From Brevundimonas aurantiaca (GTDB lineage: Bacteria; Pseudomonadota; Alphaproteobacteria; Caulobacterales; Caulobacteraceae), in contig NZ_JACHOQ010000001.1 of assembly GCF_014199955.1 (NCBI RefSeq), positions 372,001-436,000 on the forward strand: a stretch of 64,000 nt of DNA, given 5' to 3'. Each line of letters starts with the position of its first letter. The stretch's first letter is position 1. Under the pieces are notes generated by a model. It saw nothing but the letters and a program-made list of their open reading frames with translations. It ran no database searches and was not told where the DNA came from. This document shows positions 1-9,751 of the stretch, piece after piece. A program made the translations under genes and the position numbers.

Positions 1-741
1 GGTCTCCACGAAGACGCCGCACACGGTCGCCGGCCCGGACGCAGGCGTATAGCGCCCGCCCGAAATCCGGGTGGTGAAACGGCGCAGCGGCTCTTCCTTT
101 TCGTTGCCGATGACGCTGTCATAGTCGCAGCAGCCGCCGGCGTCGGTCTGATAGGCCGTGCCGCCCGGAAGGATCTGGCAGTCGGCGGTCGGGACGTGGG
201 TATGGGTGCCGACCACCAGCGACGCTCGCCCGTCGCAGAAATGGCCCATGGCCATCTTCTCGCTGGTCGCCTCGCAGTGCATGTCGACGATGACCGCGTC
301 GGCCACGGCCCCCAGGGGCGCCGCCGCCAGCTCGCGTTCCACCGCCCCGAACGGATCGTCCATCGGGTCCATATGCACCCGGCCCAGCACATTCATCACC
401 AAGACGGTGCGGCCCGTGTCGGTCTCGAACAGATTGGCCCCGGCGCCCGGCGCATCCATCAGCCGCGGATAGTTGGCCGGCCGGATCAGACGCGGCTCGC
501 GCACGATATAGGTCAGGGCCTCGCGCTGGTCCCACGAGTGATTGCCAAGGGTCAGGCAGTCGGCGCCCGCCATGAACAGCTCACGCGCCGTATTCTCGGT
601 AATGCCGAAGCCGCCCGCGGCGTTCTCGGCGTTCACCACCACGAAGTCCAGCTTCAGGTCGCGCTTCAGGCCCGGAAGATGATCGCTGATCCCGTCACGG
701 CCGGACTTGCCGATAACGTCGCCGAAAAACGCCAATCTCAT
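1..741 (-). CDS. YmdB-family (TIGR00282-type) metallophosphoesterase, 3' end outside the window
   Basis: A calcineurin-like metallophosphoesterase of the YmdB type, a family that includes cyclic-nucleotide phosphodiesterases. Visible metal-binding motifs are FGDVIGKSGRD at the N-terminus, NAENAAGG near residue 40, GNHSWD near 70 and GTHTHVPTAD near 180. About 247 residues are present and the C-terminus is cut off by the left edge. The ATG (739-741) overlaps the vapC stop as ATGA, so translation is probably coupled to the toxin-antitoxin genes upstream. In related genomes this gene commonly sits close to fau, which here lies just beyond vapBC. The physiological substrate in this organism is unknown. 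Confidence 0.88.
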   Translation of the reverse strand, partial: MRLAFFGDVIGKSGRDGISDHLPGLKRDLKLDFVVVNAENAAGGFGITENTARELFMAGADCLTLGNHSWDQREALTYIVREPRLIRPANYPRLMDAPGAGANLFETDTGRTVLVMNVLGRVHMDPMDDPFGAVERELAAAPLGAVADAVIVDMHCEATSEKMAMGHFCDGRASLVVGTHTHVPTADCQILPGGTAYQTDAGGCCDYDSVIGNEKEEPLRRFTTRISGGRYTPASGPATVCGVFVET

Positions 742-1160
742 TCGTGTACGCCTTTACCAACATCCGACCAGTCCTCGACCCTTAGGCCGGCAACGCGCTC
801 GAACTCGCCAGTGTTGCGGGTGACGACGGTCAGCCCCCGACTGCGAGCATGACCCGCAATCTGATAGTCATAAGGTCCGATGGGGCGACCGCGACGCTCC
901 AGATCCGCACGGATAGCCGCCGTATGCCGGGCCGCATCTTCGTCGAAAGCAAGAATGTCCAGCCGCGCGAGGAACGACTCCAGCCGTTCGGCGCGACGAG
1001 AGTCCGCGAGCTTGCTGGGTCCAACCGCCAGTTCCATGACGACCACCGTCGATACATGAAGCGGCTCGTGCTCAGACCTCAGACGCGCATTCAACGCAGC
1101 GCTGCGGCCCCGCAGGATTTCGATACAGATGCTGGTGTCCAGCATATAGCCGGTGCTCAC
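738..1160 (-). CDS. vapC: VapC-type PIN-domain ribonuclease toxin
   Basis: A PIN-domain toxin, a Mg-dependent endoribonuclease that cleaves tRNA or rRNA when its antitoxin is lost. Acidic active-site residues are visible in MLDTS (N-terminus), MELAVG (middle) and GPYDYQIAGHA, with the usual ending TRNTGEFERVAGL. I chose the GTG at 1160 because GTGA overlaps the vapB stop by 4 bp, typical of coupled toxin-antitoxin pairs; the ATG at 1145 is the alternative. The protein is about 140 aa, normal for VapC. Its own stop overlaps the start of the downstream phosphoesterase. The family is clear; the RNA target cannot be told. Confidence 0.9.
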   Translation of the reverse strand: MSTGYMLDTSICIEILRGRSAALNARLRSEHEPLHVSTVVVMELAVGPSKLADSRRAERLESFLARLDILAFDEDAARHTAAIRADLERRGRPIGPYDYQIAGHARSRGLTVVTRNTGEFERVAGLRVEDWSDVGKGVHE

Positions 1161-1390
1161 CAGTCCTCCCGCTTCTGCATCTCGGGCTGGTCGCGATCCG
1201 GCCAATCCGAAATGCCGGGCTGGTCGAGAAAGTCATCCCACAGCGCATCCACCGGCACCAGGCGCAGGCTCTTGCCCTCCTTGATGACGCGAAGCTCCTT
1301 CACGTCATCGGGAAAAGCCACGGCCTTGGGCAGTCGCACGGCCTGCGAGCGATTGGACTTGAAGACCGTGGCTTTCAGCGGGGCGCTCAT
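1157..1390 (-). CDS. vapB: VapB-type antitoxin, AbrB/MazE-like swapped-hairpin fold
   Basis: A 77-aa antitoxin. The N-terminal half (VFKSNRSQAVRLPKAVAFPD) is typical of AbrB/SpoVT-like DNA-binding antitoxins, and the acidic, Trp-containing tail is the expected toxin-wrapping segment. The start is the ATG at 1390, with AGGGAGG just upstream on the minus strand; an in-frame start further up lacks this support. It overlaps vapC by 4 bp. Such antitoxins neutralise VapC and, as a complex, repress their own promoter. A matching inverted repeat lies at 1415-1435. Confidence 0.88.
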   Translation of the reverse strand: MSAPLKATVFKSNRSQAVRLPKAVAFPDDVKELRVIKEGKSLRLVPVDALWDDFLDQPGISDWPDRDQPEMQKREDW

Positions 1391-1414
1391 GGCCTCCCTA
1401 TCGGCTTGCTGCAC

Positions 1415-1435
1415 GGATATGTCAATGGCATATCC
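1415..1435 (-). promoter_or_regulatory. probable VapBC autoregulatory operator and -35 box
   Basis: A perfect inverted repeat with 7-bp arms, GGATATG and CATATCC, separated by 7 bp, 25 bp upstream of the vapB start and directly after the fau stop. On the minus strand a consensus -35 TTGACA (1420-1425) lies inside it, so a repressor bound here would block the promoter. I see no convincing -10. The function as the VapBC site is inferred from position and symmetry. Confidence 0.6.
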
Positions 1436-1436
1436 C

Positions 1437-1979
1437 TCAAAACGCCTGATACCCCGCCTCGGTCAGCACCCCGTGCAGCCGCATGTCGTGCGCCTCCAGG
1501 TTCAGCGCCTCCACCGCCTGCCCCGCATAGGCGAAGCCCACCCGGATCACATCGGGCCGGGCCGCAAAGGTGCGGTCGTAGAAGCCGCCGCCCTGCCCCA
1601 GCCGGCCCCCGGACGCGTCGAAGGCCAGTAGCGGCGTAATGATCAGGTCCGGCTCCACCACCTCCGTCAGCGGCAGGGGCGCGGGACAGCCGGCGGCGTC
1701 CAGCTCCAAAGGCTCGCCCGGCGACCAGGCGCGAAAGACCATGGGCGCGTCCCGCTCCAGCACCACCGGAAGGCACAGCCGCCGCCCCGCCGCCTCCAGC
1801 GCGACAGCCAGGGCTCCGGTGTCCAGCTCGGACCCCATGGCGCGATAGAGGGCCACGACAGCCCCCCGCGGCAGGGCGTCGATGTGGTCGGCGGCGCGTT
1901 GGGCGGCGGTCGGATCGGTCCCGGCCAGGGCCTTGCGCCGCGCGCGGGCGGCGGACCGGAGTTCATGCTTGTCGAACAT
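1437..1979 (-). CDS. fau: 5-formyltetrahydrofolate cyclo-ligase
   Basis: Converts 5-formyl-THF to 5,10-methenyl-THF with ATP hydrolysis, returning folate to the one-carbon pool. At 180 aa it has the usual length. The basic N-terminus (ELRSAARARRKAL) and the signature GGRLGQGGGFYDR near residues 125-137 match the family. It follows the 6S RNA candidate and zapA, the widely conserved zapA-ssrS-fau order of proteobacteria. The vapBC operator begins right after its stop. The ATG at 1979 gives the expected N-terminus. Confidence 0.93.
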   Translation of the reverse strand: MFDKHELRSAARARRKALAGTDPTAAQRAADHIDALPRGAVVALYRAMGSELDTGALAVALEAAGRRLCLPVVLERDAPMVFRAWSPGEPLELDAAGCPAPLPLTEVVEPDLIITPLLAFDASGGRLGQGGGFYDRTFAARPDVIRVGFAYAGQAVEALNLEAHDMRLHGVLTEAGYQAF

Positions 1980-2059
1980 GGGTGCGCTCAGCTGGCGCGC
2001 GTCTCACGCGCAGGGCGAAGAAGGGGAAAGGGGTGGCGGCGCCGCGTGAACCGTGAAGA

Positions 2060-2225
2060 GCGGTTTAAATCCTCTCGACCTGGGTAGCCAGGTGGGCTCC
2101 ATATGCCCAGGCCCTCGAGCCCGGACAGGGACAGATCCCTTCGAGTGAATTAAGGTCGCGAGGAAATGTTGCCTCCGACGTGAGCCGCAGCAGGACCCGC
2201 CGTCGCACAAGATAGGGCCTGCGCC
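2060..2225 (-). ncRNA. ssrS: 6S RNA candidate between zapA and fau; ends approximate
   Basis: This non-coding gap between zapA and fau is where proteobacteria usually keep the 6S RNA gene, a sigma70-RNA polymerase regulator. On the minus strand a long hairpin is closed by cctcgcgacc (2154-2163) and ggtcgagagg (2071-2080), pairing 9 of 10, with inner helices gggatctgtccc and cctggg/cccagg. This is rod-like with internal bulges. I could not verify the outer closing stem or the open-promoter-like bubble, so the identity rests mainly on position. A 77-codon reading frame across it has no protein-like features. Confidence 0.6.
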
Positions 2226-2261
2226 CCGCCTTCTCAAGCGGCGTAATCCGATCAGCCGCCT

Positions 2262-2579
2262 TCAGATGGATTGGGCGATCTTCTCGATCCGGGCTGCAAC
2301 CGCATTCAGCGCCTCAGCGACGCCGTCACGGGTGGGCGCCGGGTCGCCCGTCGGGGCCGGCGCTCCGCCGCCGTTCAGTCGGGCCTCATGCAGCTCATCC
2401 GCCAGGATCAGGGCCGACATCAGGAAAAGCCGCAGATCCCCCACATGGCCGACGTCCTGGGCCACCTGGCGTACCTGGTTGTCGAACTGTTTGGCCAGGA
2501 TGCGGACCCGCTCCTCCTGTCCGTCGGCGCAGCCCACCGCATAGGGGCGACCGTTCACCTCCACCGTCACCGTCGCCAT
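2262..2579 (-). CDS. zapA: cell division protein ZapA
   Basis: A 105-aa FtsZ-associated protein that bundles FtsZ filaments at midcell. It shows the ZapA pattern: an N-terminal strand with VEVNGRPYAVGC, then EERVRILAKQFD, then LRLFLMSALILADELHEA and a C-terminal helix for tetramer formation. It overlaps the upstream gene by one base (TGATG), so the two are co-translated. That fits Caulobacter, where ZapA works with a coiled-coil partner, ZauP. Confidence 0.92.
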   Translation of the reverse strand: MATVTVEVNGRPYAVGCADGQEERVRILAKQFDNQVRQVAQDVGHVGDLRLFLMSALILADELHEARLNGGGAPAPTGDPAPTRDGVAEALNAVAARIEKIAQSI

Positions 2580-2875
2580 CAGTCGGCCTCGCCTTCGATT
2601 TCATCGCGAGCCTGACGTTCGCCCTGGACCAGCACCTCTCGCACGGCCTCGGCCGCCCGGCCCAAGGCTTCAGACGCCTCGCGCCCCGCAGCCTCCAGTT
2701 CGGCCAGGCGTGCGGCGTCCGCCGCCCCGTTCGCATCGCTGCGGGGCGCGAACAGATCGTCGTCGGCGATCGGCGGCGCCGAAGCCGGTCGGGCCTTCAG
2801 CGCCAGGATCTTGCGTTCCAGTTCGGCCAGGGCCCGGTCGATACGGGCCCGTGCGGCCGTGGTGGCGTCTGCCAT
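2579..2875 (-). CDS. ZauP-like coiled-coil partner of ZapA (DUF4164-type)
   Basis: A 98-aa soluble, Ala/Glu/Arg-rich protein. Two predicted helical stretches (about residues 5-30 and 55-95) have heptad-like spacing, with a Pro/Asp linker (ASAPPIADDDLFAP) between them. The start is the ATG at 2875, with AAGGAG seven bases upstream; a TTG 15 bases earlier lacks this. Position immediately ahead of zapA, overlapping it, matches the zauP-zapA pair described in Caulobacter. Identity is inferred from synteny and coiled-coil character, since the sequence is low-complexity. Confidence 0.7.
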   Translation of the reverse strand: MADATTAARARIDRALAELERKILALKARPASAPPIADDDLFAPRSDANGAADAARLAELEAAGREASEALGRAAEAVREVLVQGERQARDEIEGEAD

Positions 2876-2970
2876 CGGTCGCTCCTTCAAATTGCGTATA
2901 GAACCCGAGGACGCGCCGGGGTAAAGCGGCGCGCCTCTGAATTTCCGTTCCCGCCGAAAGGTCTCGCCTC

Positions 2971-4962
2971 GTGAACGACGTCAAATCCGCCCCCAAGGCC
3001 ACGCCCCAGCAGATGGCCAACGCCATCCGCGTCCTCGCCATGGACGGAGTCGAAAAGGCCAAGTCGGGCCACCCCGGCATGCCGATGGGCATGGCCGACG
3101 TCGCCACGGTGCTGTTTTCGAAGTTTCTGAAGTTCGACGCGAGCCGCCCCGACTGGGCCGACCGCGACCGCTTCATTCTGTCGGCCGGCCACGGCTCGAT
3201 GCTGATCTACGCCCTGCTGCACCTGACCGGCTACAAGGCCGCGACCAAGGAGGAGCTGTCGAACTTCCGCCAGTGGGGCTCCAAGACCGCCGGCCACCCT
3301 GAGTACGGCCATATGCCCGGCGTCGAGGTCACCACCGGCCCCCTGGGTCAGGGCCTGGCCACCTCGGTCGGTTTCGCCATGGCCGAGCGTCACCTCGCCG
3401 CCAAATATGGCGAGGACCTGGTCGATCACCGCACCTGGGTCATCGCCGGCGACGGCTGCCTTATGGAAGGCGTGTCCCAGGAAGCCATCGCCCTGGCCGG
3501 CCGCTACCGTCTGAACAAACTCACCGTCCTGTGGGACGACAATGAGATCACCATCGACGGCAAGGTCTCCCTGTCGGACGCCACCGACCAGAAGGCCCGC
3601 TTCAAGGCCGCCGGCTGGGCGGTCAAGGCCATCGACGGCCATGACATGGACGCGATCAAGTCCGCCCTCAAATGGGCGACGCGCCAGGACAAACCGACCC
3701 TGATCGCCTGCAAGACCAAGATCGGCAAGGGCGCCGCCACCATGGAAGGCAGCCACAAGACCCACGGCGCCGCCCTGGGCGCCGCCGAGATCGCCGCCAC
3801 CCGCCTGGGCCTGGCCTGGGATCACGAACCCTTCGAAATGCCCCAGACCATCGCCGACGCCTGGGCCAAGGTCGGGCGTCGCGGCGCCAAGGACCGCAAG
3901 AAGTGGGAGGCCCGCCTCGCCGCCTCGCCCCAGGCCGCCGATTTCACCCGCGCCATGAAGGGCGACCTGCCCGAGGGCGCCTTCGACGCCCTGAACGCCA
4001 AGATCGCCGAACTGATCGAAACCCAGCCCGCCCAGGCCACGCGCCAGTCCTCGGGCGCCGCCCTGGACCAGGTCTTCGCCGCCATCCCCGAACTTGTCGG
4101 CGGCTCGGCCGACCTGACCGGCTCGAACAACACCTTCGTCAAGGGCACCCCCATCCTCGACGCGCCGAACTATGAAGGCCGTTACGTCAACTGGGGCATC
4201 CGCGAGTTCGGCATGGCGGCGGCCATGAACGGCCTGGCCCTGCACGGCGGGATCATCCCATACGGCGGCACCTTCATGGTCTTCTCCGACTACAGCCGCC
4301 CGGCCATCCGTCTGGGCGCCCTGATGGGGGTCCGCGCCATCCACATCCTGACGCACGACTCGATCGGCCTGGGCGAGGACGGCCCGACCCACCAGCCGGT
4401 CGAACATCTGGCGGCGCTTCGCGCCATCCCGAACCTGAACGTCTTCCGCCCCGCCGACACGGTCGAGGCCATGGAGTGCTGGCAGATCGCCCTGCAGTCC
4501 AAGACCACCCCTTCGGCCATGGCCCTGTCGCGCCAGAAGACCCCCGCAGTCCGCACCGTCGCCGCGATGGAAAACCTTTCCGCCAGGGGCGCCTATGAGA
4601 TCAAGGCGGCCTCGGGCGAGGCCAGGGCCACCCTGTTCGGCACGGGCACGGAACTGGTCCTGGCCCTGAAGGCGGCGGAGACGCTTGAGGCCGAAGGCGT
4701 GCCGACCCGCGTCGTCTCCGTCCCCTGCTTCGAACTGTTCGAGCAGCAGGACGCCGCCTACCGGGCCTCGGTCATCGGCCGCGGCACGGTGCGTGTCGCC
4801 GTCGAGGCCGCGATCAAGCAAGGCTGGGAGCGGTTCATCGGCGAAGACGGCGCCTTCATCGGCATGACCGGCTTCGGCGCCTCGGCCCCGGCGGAAGTGC
4901 TCTACGACAAGTTCGGCATCACCGCCGACGCCGTCGTCGCGGCGGTGAAGGCGCGGCTGTAA
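2971..4962 (+). CDS. tkt: transketolase
   Basis: A thiamine-diphosphate enzyme that moves two-carbon units between sugar phosphates in the pentose phosphate pathway. At 663 aa it is full length. Visible features are the substrate-site HPGMPMGMA near residue 30, the ThDP/Mg motif GDGCLMEGVSQEA near 153, and the pyrimidine-domain stretch EDGPTHQPVEHLAALR near 470. The start is GTG at 2971. It is transcribed divergently from zauP-zapA across a 95-bp gap and is followed by a palindromic repeat element. Confidence 0.96.
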   Translation: MNDVKSAPKATPQQMANAIRVLAMDGVEKAKSGHPGMPMGMADVATVLFSKFLKFDASRPDWADRDRFILSAGHGSMLIYALLHLTGYKAATKEELSNFRQWGSKTAGHPEYGHMPGVEVTTGPLGQGLATSVGFAMAERHLAAKYGEDLVDHRTWVIAGDGCLMEGVSQEAIALAGRYRLNKLTVLWDDNEITIDGKVSLSDATDQKARFKAAGWAVKAIDGHDMDAIKSALKWATRQDKPTLIACKTKIGKGAATMEGSHKTHGAALGAAEIAATRLGLAWDHEPFEMPQTIADAWAKVGRRGAKDRKKWEARLAASPQAADFTRAMKGDLPEGAFDALNAKIAELIETQPAQATRQSSGAALDQVFAAIPELVGGSADLTGSNNTFVKGTPILDAPNYEGRYVNWGIREFGMAAAMNGLALHGGIIPYGGTFMVFSDYSRPAIRLGALMGVRAIHILTHDSIGLGEDGPTHQPVEHLAALRAIPNLNVFRPADTVEAMECWQIALQSKTTPSAMALSRQKTPAVRTVAAMENLSARGAYEIKAASGEARATLFGTGTELVLALKAAETLEAEGVPTRVVSVPCFELFEQQDAAYRASVIGRGTVRVAVEAAIKQGWERFIGEDGAFIGMTGFGASAPAEVLYDKFGITADAVVAAVKARL

Positions 4963-4973
4963 TCTCTCTTCAT

Positions 4974-5130
4974 CTCCCTCTCCCCCTGCGGGAGAGGGAG
5001 ACCGCGCACGGCGGCGTCAGCCGTCGTCCTGGCGCGGTCGGGCGAGGGGTCACGCCGGCCGAGCCGTTTCGCATCATCCAACCCCTCATCCGGCCCTTCG
5101 GGCCACCTTCTCCCGCAAGGGGAGAGGGAT
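4974..5130 (+). repeat. intergenic palindromic element, C/T-rich hairpin type
   Basis: Two hairpins with related sequence mark the ends. The left one (4974-5000) has arms ccctctcccc and gggagaggg; the right one (about 5106-5129) has arms ctcccg and a matching ggggagaggg. Together they look like a bounded mobile palindromic unit of about 155 bp filling the gap between tkt and the esterase. The right end supplies bases close to the esterase ribosome-binding site. It could also act as the tkt terminator. Confidence 0.65.
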
Positions 5131-5145
5131 CAGGTGGAGCTGACG

Positions 5146-5991
5146 ATGAAACCTGGCGTCCTTGGTCTTCTTCTCGCACTCGGCATGACCGCGACTGCGG
5201 CGCAAGCCCAGACCGCTCCACAGACGCCCGCCCCCGCCGAAACCCCCATCGTCATCGGCCGGTCCTACGCCCTCCCCTCCGCCGTCATGGGCGCGACGCG
5301 CGAGATCAATGTCTGGCTGCCGCCCGGCTATGCGGGCAGCGGCAAGACCTATCCCGTCCTCTATGTCCTCGACGGCGGCCAGGATCAGGACTTCCACCAC
5401 ATCTCGGGCCTCGCCCAGCTGGGAACCGTCGTCGGCACGACCCGCGACGTGATCGTGGTCGGGATCGCTTCGGTCGACCGCCGCAACGAACTGGCCCTGC
5501 CGACGCAAGACCCCGAACTGATCGCCCGCTATCCGACCCAGGGCCATTCCGACCGCTTCCGCCGCTTCCTGGCCGAAGAGGTCCAGCCTTTCGTCGAGAC
5601 GCGCTTCCGCACCAGCGGCGAGACCGCCCTGATGGGCGAATCCCTGGCCGGCCTGTTCGTGGTCGAGACCTTCCTCAAGGAACCCCAGATGTTCGACGCC
5701 TATGTCGCCGTCAGCCCCAGCCTGTGGTGGGACGGGGGCGAACTGGCGCGTCAGTCCGGCGCCCGTCTGCGTGACCAGTCGAACGACCCGCGCACCCTGA
5801 TCCTGACCCTGGGCGACGAGGGCCCCGAGATGCAGGCCCCGATGGACGTCCTGACCGCCAATCTGCGCGACCACGCCCTGCCCGGCCTGAGCTGGAGCTT
5901 CACCCCCCGCCCGACCGAGACCCACGCCACCATCTACCACGGCGCGGCCTTGGACGCCTTCCGCAAGCTCTACGCCGTCCCCACGCCCTGA
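5146..5991 (+). CDS. secreted alpha/beta-hydrolase, esterase-D / siderophore-esterase-like
   Basis: A 281-aa hydrolase with a signal peptide (hydrophobic [17 protein letters not shown]). The body matches the putative esterase family (PF00756): [20 protein letters not shown], the nucleophile elbow GESLAG near residue 165, and SPSLWWD. A late His in the [11 protein letters not shown] region probably completes the triad. Members include siderophore ester hydrolases, but the substrate here is unknown. The ATG at 5146 has GGAG eight bases upstream, preferred over the in-frame GTG at 5134. It lies 20 bp ahead of purT. Confidence 0.85.
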   Translation: MKPGVLGLLLALGMTATAAQAQTAPQTPAPAETPIVIGRSYALPSAVMGATREINVWLPPGYAGSGKTYPVLYVLDGGQDQDFHHISGLAQLGTVVGTTRDVIVVGIASVDRRNELALPTQDPELIARYPTQGHSDRFRRFLAEEVQPFVETRFRTSGETALMGESLAGLFVVETFLKEPQMFDAYVAVSPSLWWDGGELARQSGARLRDQSNDPRTLILTLGDEGPEMQAPMDVLTANLRDHALPGLSWSFTPRPTETHATIYHGAALDAFRKLYAVPTP

Positions 5992-6011
5992 TCCAAACCC
6001 CGGAGCCCCCC

Positions 6012-8367
<2,356 letters not shown>

Positions 8368-8496
8368 CCGCCCTACGGTAAAGCTCTGTAACTTGCCGGA
8401 TTTTCGATGGAAATTTCGTCTCCGCGACGGAACCGCGCACCCGCGTGAACATTGATGTCGACAGGCCCGCAGCGCCGGGCTGGAGCAAGCACATCG

Positions 8497-9609
8497 ATGA
8501 AGATCGCGCAGGTCACACCGCTTTATGAGGCTGTGCCTCCCAAACTGTATGGCGGCACCGAAAGGGTCGTCGCCCATCTCACAGACGCCCTGGTCGATCT
8601 GGGCCATGAGGTCACTCTGTTCGCCTCCGCAGACGCACAGACGCGGGCGCGGCTGATCCCCGTCCGCGACCAGGCCATCCGCCTGGACCCCGCCCCGCTG
8701 AAGTCCGATCTCGCCGCCCATATGACCATGCTGGGCGAGGTCCTGGATCGCGTCGATCAGTTCGACGTCATCCACTTCCACACCGACATGATCCACTTCC
8801 CCCTGTTCCGGCCCTATGCGGACCGGACCATCACCACATTGCACGGACGGCTCGATCTGAAGGATCTGCCCGGCGTTTACGATCGCTGGAGCGACTTCGG
8901 CCTGATTTCCATCTCGGACGACCAGCGCCGCCCCCTGCCCCATGCGAACTGGAAGGCGACCGTGCATCACGGCATGCCCGGCGACCAATATGTCTTCTCG
9001 CCGAAGTCAGAGGGCTATCTGGCCTTCCTGGGCCGCATCTCGCCCGAGAAACGACCCGACCGCGCGATTGAGATCGCCACCAAACTGGGCCGCCCGCTGA
9101 AGATGGCCGCCAAGGTGGACGCCGCAGACAAGATCTATTGGGAGGAGACCATCCGTCCCATGGTCGAGGCCAATCCCCTGATCGAGTTCATCGGCGAGAT
9201 CGGCGACCATCAGAAATCAGCCTTCCTGGGCGGCGCCGAGGCCCTGTTGTTCCCGATCGACTGGCCCGAACCCTTCGGCCTGGTGATGATCGAGGCCATG
9301 GCCTGCGGCACGCCGGTGGTGGCCTTCCGCTGCGGATCGACGCCGGAAATCATCGAGGACGGCGCCACCGGCTTCCTGGTGGACACCATGGAACAGGCCG
9401 TCGCCGCCGCCGACCGTGCCCGCCTCCTGGACCGCGAGGCCATCCGCGCCCGGTTCGAACTGCGCTTCTCGGCCGCCGCCATGGCCCGGCGCTATCTGGA
9501 CGTCTACGGCGACCTGCTGGCCCGCCGCCCGTTCGCCGAAGCGCCGCTGACGGAGGTGGTGACGCCGCTGCGCCCCCTGGAAGACCGCAGCTTCGCCGCC
9601 ATAGCCTGA
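8497..9609 (+). CDS. GT4-family glycosyltransferase
   Basis: A 370-aa retaining glycosyltransferase of the GT-B fold. The N-terminal domain opens with MKIAQVTPLYEAVPPKLYGG and TERVVAHLTDAL. The C-terminal sugar-nucleotide domain has FLGRISPEKRPDRAIEIA near residue 175, EPFGLVMIEAMACGTPVVAF near 260 and the acceptor STPEIIEDG. The first ATG matching the family N-terminus is at 8497; earlier in-frame TTG/ATG codons add only unconserved residues. A terminator hairpin follows, and the next gene acts on alpha-glucans, so a carbohydrate-storage role is possible, but donor and acceptor are unknown. Confidence 0.85.
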   Translation: MKIAQVTPLYEAVPPKLYGGTERVVAHLTDALVDLGHEVTLFASADAQTRARLIPVRDQAIRLDPAPLKSDLAAHMTMLGEVLDRVDQFDVIHFHTDMIHFPLFRPYADRTITTLHGRLDLKDLPGVYDRWSDFGLISISDDQRRPLPHANWKATVHHGMPGDQYVFSPKSEGYLAFLGRISPEKRPDRAIEIATKLGRPLKMAAKVDAADKIYWEETIRPMVEANPLIEFIGEIGDHQKSAFLGGAEALLFPIDWPEPFGLVMIEAMACGTPVVAFRCGSTPEIIEDGATGFLVDTMEQAVAAADRARLLDREAIRARFELRFSAAAMARRYLDVYGDLLARRPFAEAPLTEVVTPLRPLEDRSFAAIA

Positions 9610-9634
9610 TCCCCGTCTTATTGTCGAGGTTGAG

Positions 9635-9659
9635 CGGCGGAGGGTGAAACCCTCCGCCG
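9635..9659 (+). terminator. hairpin terminator after the glycosyltransferase gene
   Basis: A perfect 11-bp stem (cggcggagggt / accctccgccg) with a GAA loop, 26 bp past the stop codon. It is followed by a T-containing but not uniform stretch, so termination may be only partial. Confidence 0.6.
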
Positions 9660-9751
9660 TCGGCTTCATTTCATCATCGGAGCGGCCCTTGAGCGCCGCA
9701 TTCGAATGAGACGTTTCGCGCAGGCTCAACAGCGACGGGGACAGACACCGC

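Noticed and set aside
2004..2237. A 77-codon reading frame in the zapA-fau gap
   Set aside because: It covers the structured 6S RNA candidate and has no ribosome-binding site or recognisable sequence.
8430..8480. An EcfG-type (GGAAC...CGTT) stress promoter upstream of the glycosyltransferase
   Set aside because: GGAAC is present, but the -10 partner at the right spacing reads CATT rather than CGTT, so support is too weak.
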